Positions 1-7,765 of a stretch of DNA of 64,000 bases are shown here, piece after piece. Both the position numbers and the translations under genes were made by a program. Each line of letters begins with the position of its first letter. Position 1 is the stretch's first letter. The notes beneath the pieces were generated by a model. The model was given only the letters and a program-made list of their open reading frames with translations. It was not told the DNA's origin and ran no database searches. Source of the stretch: Clostridia bacterium (lineage in GTDB: Bacteria; Bacillota; Clostridia; Christensenellales; CAG-138); assembly GCA_017524445.1 (NCBI GenBank), contig JAFXVP010000050.1, positions 1 to 64,000 of the forward strand. Direction: 5' to 3'.

Positions 1-1751
1 AGCCGCTGCAGTTCCACCATGTGCGCATACGCGGGACAGGTTTTCAGAAGCTCGTCGTGGCTGCCGACCGCCGTGACGCGGCCGTCCTCCATGAAGATCA
101 GCTTGTCAAGATCGCGGACCGTCGAGATGCGGTGCGCGATCAGGATCGTCGTCTTGCCCTTGCGGCTCTCGCGAAGATTCTTCAGAATGACTTTTTCGGT
201 ATCGCTGTGGCCCGCGGACACGGAATCGTCGAGGATCAGGATCGGCGCATTCTTCATGAGCGCGCGCGCGATCGAAATGCGCTGCTTCTGTCCGCCGGAT
301 ACCGTAACGCCGCGCTCGCCGAGGATCGTACCGTAGCCGTCGCGGAATTCCGTGATGTTGTCGTGGACGTCGGACAGCGCCGCCGCCGCTTCCACAGCCT
401 CCTCGTTCAGCTCGTCACAGGCGAAATTGATGTTGTTCGCGATCGTGTCGGAGAACAGGAAGTTGTCCTGCGGAACGTACGCGCACGCGTCGCGCACCGA
501 GCGGATCGACGCGTCGGTCACGTCGTGCCCGTCGATGAACAGCGTGCCCTTCTCCACGTTATAGGTGCGCAGAATGAGGTCGACCAGCGTGGTCTTGCCC
601 GCGCCGGTCTTGCCGATGAGCCCGACGCTTTCGCCCGGCTCAATGGTGAACGACACGTCCTCCAGCGCGTTGAACTCGCCGTCCGGATACCGGAAGGAGA
701 GATGCCGGAACTCGATCCCGCCCCGGATCTGTTCAAGCGGCTCGACGTCCGGCTCGTCGCGCACCGTGACCTCCGCCTCCAGAAGCTCCGCGACGCGCTT
801 CATGGACGCCCTGCCGCGTGCGCTCTTTTCGATCAGCATGGACACCGCCATGACAGGCCACACGACCGACTGGAAATAGGCGATGTATTCCACGAGCTGA
901 CCGGCGTTGAACCGCTTGCTGAAGACGAGCCAGCCGCCGTAGCCGAGGATCACGCAGATGACCGTTTCGACGAGCAGCACGATAAAGACGTGCATCAGCG
1001 TCGAAACGCGGGTGTAATCGACGTTCGTATCCTCATTCTCGACGTTAAGCTTGCGGAATGACATGAGCTCGTGCAGTTCCTTCACAAACGCCTTGATGAC
1101 CGCGTAACCGGAAAAGCTTTCCTGCGAAAAATCGGAAAGGTTCGAGAACGCGCGCTGCCGGACCTCCCATTTTTTCATCATCGCCCTGCCCATGAAAACG
1201 CCGATCATCAGGATCAGCCCGAGCGGGATCAGCGTCAGAAGCGTCAGCCGGATGTCCATGCGCCACATCTTTGTGAACGCGAGCACGCCCAGGAACAGCG
1301 CGTCGAACAGCATCAAAAGCCCGTCGCCGAAGCATTCCTGGATCGTGTCAAGGTCGTTGGTGAACAAGCTCATCAGGTTGCCGACCTTGTTGACCTGGTA
1401 ATACTCGTGCGAGAGGTCCTTGCAATGGTCAAACATTTTGATGCGGAGATCCGTTTCGACGCGGATCGCCGAACCGAAAAAGCAGACGCGCCATAAAAAC
1501 CGCCCGATCACCATCACGAGGACCACCCAGACGATCGGCAGGCAGATCTTATCCATCAGAAACGCCGTATTGAAGGGCGTCATGACGTCCTTATACAGCA
1601 CCTGTCCGTCGTTCAGCCCGTTGATCAGCATACGGTACAGTTCCGGAATGATCAGCTGCACGTAGTCCACGAGGATCAGCGCGATCGCTCCGAGCAGCAG
1701 CCGCGGCGCGTATTTGAGATAGTATTTGTTGATGTGTTTTCCGAATATCAA
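1..1751 (-). CDS. ABC exporter, fused permease and ATPase (3' end outside window)
   Basis: About 583 codons are visible; the C-terminus lies beyond base 1. The N-terminal half is a six-helix exporter membrane domain (TYR..LLLGAIALILVDYVQ, later IGVFMGRAMMKKW). The C-terminal half is an ABC ATPase with Walker A GKTGAGKTT (about bases 590-615), signature SGGQKQRIS, Walker B ILILDDS and H-loop AHRIST. This is the architecture of homo- or heterodimeric type IV exporters for lipids, drugs or peptides; the substrate cannot be told. The start is a TTG at 1751 preceded by AAAGGGG at 9 nt. An in-frame ATG at 1787 lies inside the predicted -10 box and so cannot be used. Family certain, substrate unknown. 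Confidence 0.9.
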   Translation of the reverse strand, partial: MIFGKHINKYYLKYAPRLLLGAIALILVDYVQLIIPELYRMLINGLNDGQVLYKDVMTPFNTAFLMDKICLPIVWVVLVMVIGRFLWRVCFFGSAIRVETDLRIKMFDHCKDLSHEYYQVNKVGNLMSLFTNDLDTIQECFGDGLLMLFDALFLGVLAFTKMWRMDIRLTLLTLIPLGLILMIGVFMGRAMMKKWEVRQRAFSNLSDFSQESFSGYAVIKAFVKELHELMSFRKLNVENEDTNVDYTRVSTLMHVFIVLLVETVICVILGYGGWLVFSKRFNAGQLVEYIAYFQSVVWPVMAVSMLIEKSARGRASMKRVAELLEAEVTVRDEPDVEPLEQIRGGIEFRHLSFRYPDGEFNALEDVSFTIEPGESVGLIGKTGAGKTTLVDLILRTYNVEKGTLFIDGHDVTDASIRSVRDACAYVPQDNFLFSDTIANNINFACDELNEEAVEAAAALSDVHDNITEFRDGYGTILGERGVTVSGGQKQRISIARALMKNAPILILDDSVSAGHSDTEKVILKNLRESRKGKTTILIAHRISTVRDLDKLIFMEDGRVTAVGSHDELLKTCPAYAHMVELQR

Positions 1752-1785
1752 GGTCCTGTACCCCTTTGTTCCGTCCTGTATCTGC

Positions 1786-1814
1786 ATTATACTGTTGCCC
1801 GGAATAAAAAGCAA
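1786..1814 (-). promoter_or_regulatory. Sigma-A-type promoter of the ABC exporter
   Basis: On the minus strand TTGCTT (1814-1809), a 17-nt spacer and a perfect TATAAT (1791-1786) precede the TTG start by about 35 nt. It decides the start codon of the exporter. Confidence 0.7.
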
Positions 1815-1846
1815 CCTGTTTTTGTGTCCATTGGAAACAATCTGAA

Positions 1847-1880
1847 AAAGAAAACGCGGGAGTCGTCCGCTCCCGCGTTT
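1847..1880 (-). terminator. Rho-independent terminator of pckA
   Basis: Minus-strand hairpin with 8-bp arms CGCGGGAG / CTCCCGCG (1855-1877), followed by a T-rich run (TTTTCTTTTTC). It sits between the pckA stop and the exporter promoter. Confidence 0.8.
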
Positions 1881-1892
1881 TTTCCGTTGTTT

Positions 1893-3491
1893 TTAAGCTC
1901 TGGGACCGGCGTTCTTGATCGCCTCGGGCATGTCGGGATACTTCTTTTCGAAGTTGTCAAAGAACATGCCGGCAAGCTTCTTCGCCTGCGCGTCGTACGC
2001 GTCCTTGTCTTCCCAGAGATTCCGCGGGTTCATGATCTCCGCGGGGACGTCCGCGCCGGGCACGAAGGACGGCACGTCGAGGTTGAACACGTCGTTGTGC
2101 GTGAACGGGACGTTCTCCTTCGCGTACGCGTCGTTCAGCGCGGCGGTGATCATCGCGCGGGTATAGCGCAGCTTCATGCGCGGGTTCTTGCTGCCGTCCG
2201 GATTGACCGCGGGACCGGAGACCCAGCCCGTGTTCACGAGATAGACCTTCGTGTTGTACTTTTCGATACGCTCGCCGAGCATGTTGGCGTAGACCGACGC
2301 GCGCAGCGGCATGAACGGCTCGCCGAACAGCGTGGAGAACGTCGGGACCGGCTCGTTGATGCCGATCTCGGTGCCGGCAACCTTGGAGGTGAAGCCGGTC
2401 ACGAACTGGTACATCGCCGCTTCCTTCGAAAGCAGGGAGATCGGCGGGAGCACGCCGAACGAGTCGCAGGTCAGGAAGATGACCACCTTCGGGATGCCGC
2501 CGACGCCGGGGATCGCGGCGTTCGGGATGTATTCGACCGGATAGCCGACGCGGCTGTTGATCGCAAGCGACGGATCGGAGTAATCCGGCTGACGCTTATC
2601 GTTGACCACGACGTTTTCAACGAGCGAACCGAAGCGGATCGCGCGGTAGATCTCCGGCTGCTCCTCCTCGACGAGGTCGATGCACTTTGCATAGCAGCCG
2701 CCCTCGATGTTGAAGATGCCCTCTTCATCCCAGCCGTGTTCGTCGTCGCCGATCAGCATGCGGTTCGGGTCGGCGGACAGCGTCGTCTTGCCCGTGCCGG
2801 AAAGTCCGAAGAAGACCGCGGTCTCTTTCGTTTCGGGGTCCATGTTCGCCGAGCAGTGCATCGGCAGGATGCCTTCGAGCGGCAGCACGAAGTTCATGGT
2901 GGAGAAGACGGACTTCTTGATCTCGCCCGCGTACTGGCTGCCCGCGACAATGATCATGTGCGCCTCATAGTCGATCATGATGGCGGCTTCCGAGCGCGTG
3001 CCGTCGATCTCGGGGCTGCACTTGAAGCCCGGGCACGCGATCAGCGTGTAATCCGGCTCGCCGAAGCTTTCGAGTTCTTCTTCCGTCGGACGGACGAGCA
3101 GATCGCGGATGAACAGCGCCTCGCTCGCGTATTCGCAGATCACGCGGAATTTCTTCGCGTATTTCTTGTCCGCGCCGGCAAAGCCGTCGAACACGAACAC
3201 GTCGCGGCCCTGCAGGTACGCGACCATCTTGGACTTGATCGCGTCGAACTTTTCGCGCTTGACGGGCACGTTGACCTTGCCCCACGCGATCAGATCGTGT
3301 ACGCCTTCGCTGTCCACGATAAACTTGTCCTGTGCGCTTCTGCCGGTGTATTTGCCGGTTTTCACAAGCAGCGCGCCGTTGTCCATGATCACGCCTTCCC
3401 TGCGCTCCAAAGCATGCTCATAGAGCTCCGGGACCGTCAGATTGCGGTAGACCGCTTTGGGATGAATAATACCGAGAGATTCGAGATTCAT
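1893..3491 (-). CDS. pckA: Phosphoenolpyruvate carboxykinase (ATP)
   Basis: 532 residues, the normal length for ATP-dependent PEPCK. It interconverts oxaloacetate + ATP with PEP + CO2 + ADP: gluconeogenesis, or in anaerobes CO2 fixation toward succinate. The kinase-1a P-loop GLSGTGKTTLSAD is present (about residues 230-242). So are the phosphate and metal-binding stretches FLTCDSFGVLPP and NTGWVSG, and the N-terminal substrate segment GKYTGRSAQDKFIV. The start is supported by AAAGGAG 7 nt upstream. It is a single gene with its own promoter and terminator. Confidence 0.97.
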   Translation of the reverse strand: MNLESLGIIHPKAVYRNLTVPELYEHALERREGVIMDNGALLVKTGKYTGRSAQDKFIVDSEGVHDLIAWGKVNVPVKREKFDAIKSKMVAYLQGRDVFVFDGFAGADKKYAKKFRVICEYASEALFIRDLLVRPTEEELESFGEPDYTLIACPGFKCSPEIDGTRSEAAIMIDYEAHMIIVAGSQYAGEIKKSVFSTMNFVLPLEGILPMHCSANMDPETKETAVFFGLSGTGKTTLSADPNRMLIGDDEHGWDEEGIFNIEGGCYAKCIDLVEEEQPEIYRAIRFGSLVENVVVNDKRQPDYSDPSLAINSRVGYPVEYIPNAAIPGVGGIPKVVIFLTCDSFGVLPPISLLSKEAAMYQFVTGFTSKVAGTEIGINEPVPTFSTLFGEPFMPLRASVYANMLGERIEKYNTKVYLVNTGWVSGPAVNPDGSKNPRMKLRYTRAMITAALNDAYAKENVPFTHNDVFNLDVPSFVPGADVPAEIMNPRNLWEDKDAYDAQAKKLAGMFFDNFEKKYPDMPEAIKNAGPRA

Positions 3492-3559
3492 ATCGTTCGC
3501 TCCTTTACATGATAATCTTCACGGAACGGCACGTTCCCATACCGCCCCATCTTAATTTC

Positions 3560-3588
3560 AGTATACTCCAACCCCGCCGCGATTGCAA
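3560..3588 (-). promoter_or_regulatory. Promoter of pckA
   Basis: Minus-strand TTGCAA (3588-3583), a 17-nt spacer and TATACT (3565-3560), about 70 nt upstream of the ATG. Confidence 0.65.
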
Positions 3589-3613
3589 TAAAAAAAAGAT
3601 GCGGCTTTGCCGC
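3589..3613 (-). terminator. Terminator of the small membrane-protein pair, built on a repeat hairpin
   Basis: Minus-strand hairpin GCGGCAAAGCCGC followed by a run of eight T. The hairpin looks like one unit of the AATTCAT-linked mini-hairpin repeat that follows. Confidence 0.6.
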
Positions 3614-3753
3614 AATTCACGCCCGTCAGGGCAATTCATCCGCGAAAACGTTCCGCTTTTCAACGCATCCACCTCATCCGCCTCGTTCCTCGGCACCTTC
3701 CCCTCAAGGGGAAGGCTTTTGGTTCGCACGCGCCGCAAGGCAATTCATTCCGC
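3614..3753. repeat. Mini-hairpin/AATTCAT units plus a CCTTCCCC inverted-repeat module
   Basis: Holds CAATTCAC/CAATTCAT linkers at about 3612-3645 and 3739-3750. Between them lies a module with a CTCATCCGCC motif and the palindrome CCTTCCCC-tcaa-GGGGAAGG (about 3690-3716). The same modules recur at 6.2, 13.0 and 43.7 kb. No gene seen. Confidence 0.65.
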
Positions 3754-4317
3754 TTATCGTCCGAAGAACAGCTTTGCATACCAAAGGAGAACCGTGAGCA
3801 GCACGGACAGCGCCGGGATGCCGACGGCGTTCGGAATCACCGTCAGCGCGCTTCTGTTTTCGATCTGTTTTTTAAGCTTTGCCCGGACCTTTTCGGCATA
3901 CTCCTTTCGGTTCCGGATCCGGTTGCCCCGGTAGAGCGTAAATCTGCGGGAAAAAAGCGCCGGAAGCCATGAAAGAAGCGCGCAGATCGTCGACGCCCGG
4001 ACGGCAAACAGCGTCCATTCCGCCTTGAGCCATAGATTCGCAATCACCGCCGATACAAGCAGAACGGAAGAAACGAGAAATACCCAGAACTGCGTATAGT
4101 ACCCGATGGGCACGTCCTTGCGAATGTCCAGGAACAGCAGTTTTTTCATGCTCCCGTACCGTTCCGGAAATTGAAAAAGCTTCTTTGCGCTTCTCCTTCC
4201 GTGGATGAATTCGATATCGTCATGAAAGCGCACGTCGAATGCAACATGACACAGCGGAAGCATCAGCAGATACGCGATCAGCACGCCGACGGACGCCAGA
4301 ATATTGCGAACGATCAT
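3754..4317 (-). CDS. Predicted integral membrane protein, 187 aa
   Basis: Starts MIVRNILASVGVLIAYLLML. There are about four hydrophobic segments: residues 5-25, about 85-105, about 110-130 and the C-terminal 165-183. A basic loop (RFTLYRGNRIRNRKEYAEK) lies between the third and last. It follows the preceding minus-strand gene by 16 nt and is probably cotranscribed. A longer in-frame ORF upstream overlaps that gene in another frame and reads like a shadow, so the ATG at 4317 was chosen. No family recognised. Confidence 0.7.
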   Translation of the reverse strand: MIVRNILASVGVLIAYLLMLPLCHVAFDVRFHDDIEFIHGRRSAKKLFQFPERYGSMKKLLFLDIRKDVPIGYYTQFWVFLVSSVLLVSAVIANLWLKAEWTLFAVRASTICALLSWLPALFSRRFTLYRGNRIRNRKEYAEKVRAKLKKQIENRSALTVIPNAVGIPALSVLLTVLLWYAKLFFGR

Positions 4318-4333
4318 AGAATTGCTCCATCCG

Positions 4334-4741
4334 TTAAACAGTCGGATTGCAATTGAGCCCGTTCCGGAAGAGCAGGATGCGCAATACCGCGAGAACGATC
4401 CATTTGCTGCCGCATACGGCGACCCAGATCCACATGAGCGGCAGCCGTTCCGACGCGGCTGCAAACAGCAGAAACGCATCGGAAAGCAGTGCGACGACCG
4501 CATATCCGAGATACAGCCTTCGGATCCTCTGCGCCGTCTCCGGCTTCCTGCACTCCGCTGCGACGGAGGCAAGCGTGAGCCTGTCCCAAAGCGAAAGCTC
4601 CCGCAGACGTTCCGTTCTTTTCTTCTTTCGCACATACTTTCCGCAGCCGCCGAACCGCAGCGCAAGCAGCGCTCGGCGGAAGCTGTACAGAATCAGCCCG
4701 TCGAGCAGCAGGACCGAGAGCATGAGCAAAGCTTGTTTCAC
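4334..4741 (-). CDS. Small predicted membrane protein, 135 aa
   Basis: Starts with GTG (VKQALLMLSVLLLDGLILYS). It has a hydrophobic N-terminal segment, a basic middle (GKYVRKKKRTERLRELSLWD) and two further hydrophobic stretches (YAVVALLSDAFLLFAA; MWIWVAVCGSKWIVLAVLRI). A longer in-frame extension to an ATG at 4864 reads as hydrophilic non-homologous sequence and crosses the palindrome at 4781; the GTG with a GGACAGG-like SD is preferred. No family recognised. Pairs with the downstream membrane gene. Confidence 0.6.
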   Translation of the reverse strand: MKQALLMLSVLLLDGLILYSFRRALLALRFGGCGKYVRKKKRTERLRELSLWDRLTLASVAAECRKPETAQRIRRLYLGYAVVALLSDAFLLFAAASERLPLMWIWVAVCGSKWIVLAVLRILLFRNGLNCNPTV

Positions 4742-4780
4742 GTTTGATACCTGTCCTTCCGCGTTCTCCGATCCGATAAC

Positions 4781-4794
4781 GAAACGATCGTTTC
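4781..4794. promoter_or_regulatory. 14-bp perfect palindrome GAAACGATCGTTTC
   Basis: Lies about 40 bp upstream of the GTG start of the 135-aa membrane protein. Its length and position suit a dimeric repressor operator, but no other copy was noticed in the window. Confidence 0.3.
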
Positions 4795-4861
4795 CGAAAC
4801 AGCCGGGAAATGACGTTTCATTGTCTTTTCTGCGAGACCTCATTTCCCGATACCATCCTAT

Positions 4862-4895
4862 CAAAACAGGACCGTATCTGTAAACCGGTCCTTTT
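4862..4895 (-). terminator. Terminator of the 293-aa membrane protein gene
   Basis: Minus-strand hairpin AGGACCGG ... CGGTCCT followed by GTTTTG. Its reverse reading also ends in CCTTTTC. Confidence 0.6.
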
Positions 4896-4951
4896 CGGAA
4901 ATAGATTGCCGTATATTGTGAAAAACGCGGAATTACAGCCGAAGCCGCGCA

Positions 4952-5833
4952 TCACTCCTGATACAGTTCGTGCTTCAGGCACTCCTTCATGTAAAGGACG
5001 CAATATTCCTCGAATTCGGCTTCGTTCTCGCCGGAATTTAGAAGCGTGCGCAGAAGATTGTACGGGATCACGATGTTGCCGGACGTGTCCTGCTTGCTGC
5101 GGATCGCCGCGATGTGCAGGATGACGTCGCGCATGTTATTTGCGCCGTACGCCTCGAGGTACAGCTTGCGCGCCTGTTTGCGATAGCGGTCGACGCTGCG
5201 GTTGTGCAGGATGCGCAGACCCGTCGCGATGCCGAACGTCACCGGCAGAAACGCGGACATTGAGATCCATCGCGGAATAAGCGTCAGAAAACCGTAAAAA
5301 TCGTCCCAGCGCTCCAGCACCGCGACGAGCATGTAGTAGATAATGGCGTATAGGAACACCGGAATGAGCGAGAGAAACGTCGACGCGAACGAAAGACGCA
5401 GGTCCTTCAGTACGAAGCAGAACACGGCGATCGCAAGGATCGGGCACAGTCCGTGCAGGAAAAAGCGCGAACCGGTGAAGATCAGCCGAAAGCTCTTGAC
5501 CGGCGAGAGGATGCAGAGCGAGACAAGGAACGTCAGCGAAAGCGCCGTCGTCGCGACGAACAGCAGCCGCACGAGCCAGTCCGGCAGACGAAAATACTTG
5601 TTGCGGAGCCCGTCGACGGTATACGGCAGCGTCAGAAACATCGCGATCCCCATCAGGATATTGGAATTGACGGTGAACATATAGAACGTCTCGATCCCCA
5701 TGTGGTCGAAGTTCTCGTCCTCCAGCGTCGTGAGGTTCATGACAACGCCGATGATCACGCAGACCACGACCGCCGCCGAAAACAGCAGCGTCAGCAAACA
5801 TTTTCTGCGATTGATCCGTTCGATCTGTTTCAT
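4952..5833 (-). CDS. Seven-helix membrane protein, Pr6Pr-like
   Basis: 293 residues with about seven hydrophobic segments, then a soluble C-terminal domain from about residue 215. The second segment has MFTVNSNILMGIAMFLTLPY, an asparagine-rich motif typical of bacterial Pr6Pr-like (TMEM164/AIG1-related) membrane proteins; this family guess comes from motif memory. The C-terminal 75 residues are hydrophilic and may be a cytoplasmic add-on. RBS GGGAGGG 8 nt before the ATG. Function unknown. Confidence 0.75.
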   Translation of the reverse strand: MKQIERINRRKCLLTLLFSAAVVVCVIIGVVMNLTTLEDENFDHMGIETFYMFTVNSNILMGIAMFLTLPYTVDGLRNKYFRLPDWLVRLLFVATTALSLTFLVSLCILSPVKSFRLIFTGSRFFLHGLCPILAIAVFCFVLKDLRLSFASTFLSLIPVFLYAIIYYMLVAVLERWDDFYGFLTLIPRWISMSAFLPVTFGIATGLRILHNRSVDRYRKQARKLYLEAYGANNMRDVILHIAAIRSKQDTSGNIVIPYNLLRTLLNSGENEAEFEEYCVLYMKECLKHELYQE

Positions 5834-5863
5834 GACCGCATTCCCTCCCGTTTCTTTGTTAAT

Positions 5864-5892
5864 AGCATAAAGGAACGGGCGTCGGATGTCAA
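5864..5892 (-). promoter_or_regulatory. Promoter of the Pr6Pr-like gene
   Basis: Minus-strand consensus TTGACA (5892-5887), 17-nt spacer, TATGCT (5869-5864), about 30 nt upstream of the ATG. Confidence 0.7.
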
Positions 5893-5949
5893 GCCGGACG
5901 TCACGGCGATCCGGATCATTCCGATCAGAACCGCATAGGGGGTGTGTAG

Positions 5950-6117
5950 CATTTGTCGCATTTGTCGCATTTGTCGCGGAAGAAGTTCAATATGACATGA
6001 TTCTTATATAATGAGATATCATTCTGTTGCCGGGGTTTCTATTATTATTCTCTATATCTTGATCTGTTCAGAATCCGCGACATTTGCGACACTGCTGCGC
6101 ACAGGGGGGTGATTGTC
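5950..6117. repeat. Tandem GCATTTGTC repeat and flanking GTCGC inverted repeat around an AT-rich core
   Basis: Three tandem copies of GCATTTGTC (about 5951-5977), then an AT-rich stretch of about 95 bp. After it come CCGCGACATTTGCGACAC (about 6075-6092) and GATTGTCGCAGG. The CCGCGACA motif at the right mirrors TGTCGCGG at the left, so the AT-rich core is bracketed by an 8-bp inverted repeat. No coding potential seen. Confidence 0.5.
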
Positions 6118-6144
6118 GCAGGAATTCCGCTGTCGTGTTGCTTG

Positions 6145-6245
6145 ACGGGACGTCGAGGTCGACGTCCCCTACGGTCCGTTGGCGTGTTTCTCGCCTCCCC
6201 TGTGTAAGGGGAGGTAGCGAGGAACGAGCCGGAAGGGTTGGCATC
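6145..6245. repeat. GTCGACGTCCCCTAC module and CCTCCCCT hairpin module
   Basis: Holds GGGACGTCGAGGTCGACGTCCC (about 6147-6168), then GCCTCCCCTGTGTAAGGGGAGG and the GAGGAACGAGCC motif. These recur at 42.4-42.6, 43.6-44.3 and 45.3 kb. Confidence 0.6.
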
Positions 6246-6260
6246 CCCTTCCGCTTGTGA

Positions 6261-6407
6261 GATGAATTGCGCCTGTCGGCGCGTGAATCGGCTGCGCCGT
6301 GAATTGTCCTTCGGACGTGAATTGACGGCAGAGCCGTCATGAATTGTGCTGCGCACATGAATTGACCTTACGGTCGTGAATTGTCCCTGCGGGACATGAA
6401 TTGACGG
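6261..6407 (+). repeat. Mini-hairpin array with ATGAATTG linkers (forward)
   Basis: Eight linkers ATGAATTG/GTGAATTG/GTGAATCG separate seven short palindromes: CGCCTGTCGGCG, GCTGCGCC, TCCTTCGGA, ACGGCAGAGCCGT, TGCTGCGCA, ACCTTACGGT and TCCCTGCGGGA. The linker is non-palindromic and always in the same orientation; the palindromes all differ. It ends about 45 bp before the GH3 gene. Confidence 0.8.
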
Positions 6408-6439
6408 AAGTTTTACTGGTAAAAGTGCAAAAGCCGTGC

Positions 6440-6445
6440 TATAAT
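6440..6445 (+). promoter_or_regulatory. -10 element six nt before the GH3 ATG (likely leaderless mRNA)
   Basis: A perfect TATAAT ends 6 nt before the ATG at 6452, which puts the expected transcription start on the start codon. No Shine-Dalgarno fits between them. The -35 region is poor. Confidence 0.5.
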
Positions 6446-6451
6446 GGTATT

Positions 6452-7750
6452 ATGAAGAAGTTTTGGTGTTTGCTTCTGATCGCGTTCCTTCTCATCGGCT
6501 GCAAGGCGGAATCCGACGCGCCGATCGGGCAGGTGACCCCTGCGCCGGAAACGCCGGAGACGGTTGAAACATCCCCTGTAGGGGACGTCGACCCCGACGC
6601 TCCGCCCGAGTCGGAACCGACGCCGGAGGAAATTCCTGCAGAGGGCGACGTCCCCGGCGCCCCGTCCGACGCCACGCCCGCGCCGACGCGTTCGCCCGAG
6701 GAACGGCTGTACGCCTATATCGCGGGTATGACGGCGGAGGAAAAGATCGGGCAGCTCTGTATGTTCGGCTTTTCGGGCACGCAGGAGATCAGCGCCGACT
6801 TCAAAAAGATCCTGCAGGAGTATCGCATCGGCAACGTCATCCTGTACGGGCAGAACGTTTCCCGCACGAACGGCGACGGCGGCTTTGCGCAGTGCAAAAA
6901 GCTGACGGACAGCGTGAAAAACGCGAGCCGGTCCGAGATCCCGTTTCTCATCAGCATCGACGTGGAGGGCGGGCGCGTCACGCGGTTCCGCTGGAAACAG
7001 ACGCTATCAAGCGCGCAGTCGCTCGGCAAAAAGGACGACTCCGAGCGCGCGCGGGAGCAGTTTCAATACGTCGCGGAGGGGCTTTTGTCCGCGGGGATCA
7101 ACGTGGACCTTGCGCCGTGTCTGGACGTTGCGGAAAAACCCTCGCAGACGTTCCTCGGCAACCGGATCATTTCGTCCGACGAGGAGATCGCGGCGCGGAT
7201 CGGGCTTGCGTGCATCGAAGGTCTGCACGACGGCGGGTGTCTGTCGATCGTCAAGCACTTTCCGGGGCATGGCGCGACGACGGCGGATTCGCACGAGGGC
7301 ACGCCGGTCGTGAACAAGACGTTCGAGGAGCTGATGCAGTACGAGCTTGTACCGTTTGCGGAGGCGCTTTCGGAGGCGGACGCCGTCATGATCGCGCACA
7401 TCTCGTATCCGGAGATCGACGAGGCGCACATCGCGAGCCAGTCGTACATGTTCATCACGGAGATTTTGCGCGGGGAGTTCTGTTTTGACGGGATCGTCGT
7501 AAGCGACGATTTCCGCATGGAGGGACTTCGGAAACAGACCTCGCTTAAAAACGGCGCGGTGCAGTTCATCCTCGCCGGCGGGGACATGATCCTGTGCGGC
7601 GCGAACCACTCCTATCAGCGGGAGATTCTGAAGGGTCTTACAGAGGCCGTCGAAAACGGCACGATCAGCGAAGACCGGCTGAACGAAAGCGTATACCGGA
7701 TCCTGTCCGCAAAGATGCGGCTCGGCTGGGATCCGTTCGAAAATGAATGA
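6452..7750 (+). CDS. Lipoprotein glycoside hydrolase family 3, NagZ-like beta-N-acetylglucosaminidase
   Basis: 432 residues. Signal peptide MKKFWCLLLIAFLLIGC with lipobox LIGC, then a Pro/Glu/Thr linker to about residue 85 and a GH3 TIM barrel. Diagnostic motifs are KHFPGHGATTADSH (general acid/base loop of NagZ-type enzymes) and the nucleophile segment VVSDDFRMEG. Related enzymes release N-acetylglucosamine from peptidoglycan fragments or chitin; here it would act outside the membrane. The linker holds a copy of the GTAGGGGACGTCGAC repeat (6578-6592) in frame. The DUF1846 gene follows 15 nt downstream. Confidence 0.9.
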   Translation: MKKFWCLLLIAFLLIGCKAESDAPIGQVTPAPETPETVETSPVGDVDPDAPPESEPTPEEIPAEGDVPGAPSDATPAPTRSPEERLYAYIAGMTAEEKIGQLCMFGFSGTQEISADFKKILQEYRIGNVILYGQNVSRTNGDGGFAQCKKLTDSVKNASRSEIPFLISIDVEGGRVTRFRWKQTLSSAQSLGKKDDSERAREQFQYVAEGLLSAGINVDLAPCLDVAEKPSQTFLGNRIISSDEEIAARIGLACIEGLHDGGCLSIVKHFPGHGATTADSHEGTPVVNKTFEELMQYELVPFAEALSEADAVMIAHISYPEIDEAHIASQSYMFITEILRGEFCFDGIVVSDDFRMEGLRKQTSLKNGAVQFILAGGDMILCGANHSYQREILKGLTEAVENGTISEDRLNESVYRILSAKMRLGWDPFENE

Positions 7751-7765
7751 TAAGGGGCATGGATT

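Noticed and set aside
1785-1787. ATG start for the ABC exporter 12 codons upstream
   Set aside because: It lies inside the predicted -10 box TATAAT, so the transcript would not contain it. The TTG at 1751 has a proper SD.
1734-3512. A 592-codon plus-strand ORF opposite pckA, rich in Arg/His/Asp
   Set aside because: It is the antisense shadow of the well-conserved pckA gene. High GC and codon bias keep the opposite frame open; no domain or RBS supports it.
6261-6407. CRISPR-like appearance of the ATGAATTG array
   Set aside because: Repeat is only 7-8 bp and the spacers are 9-15 bp palindromes. No cas genes are nearby.
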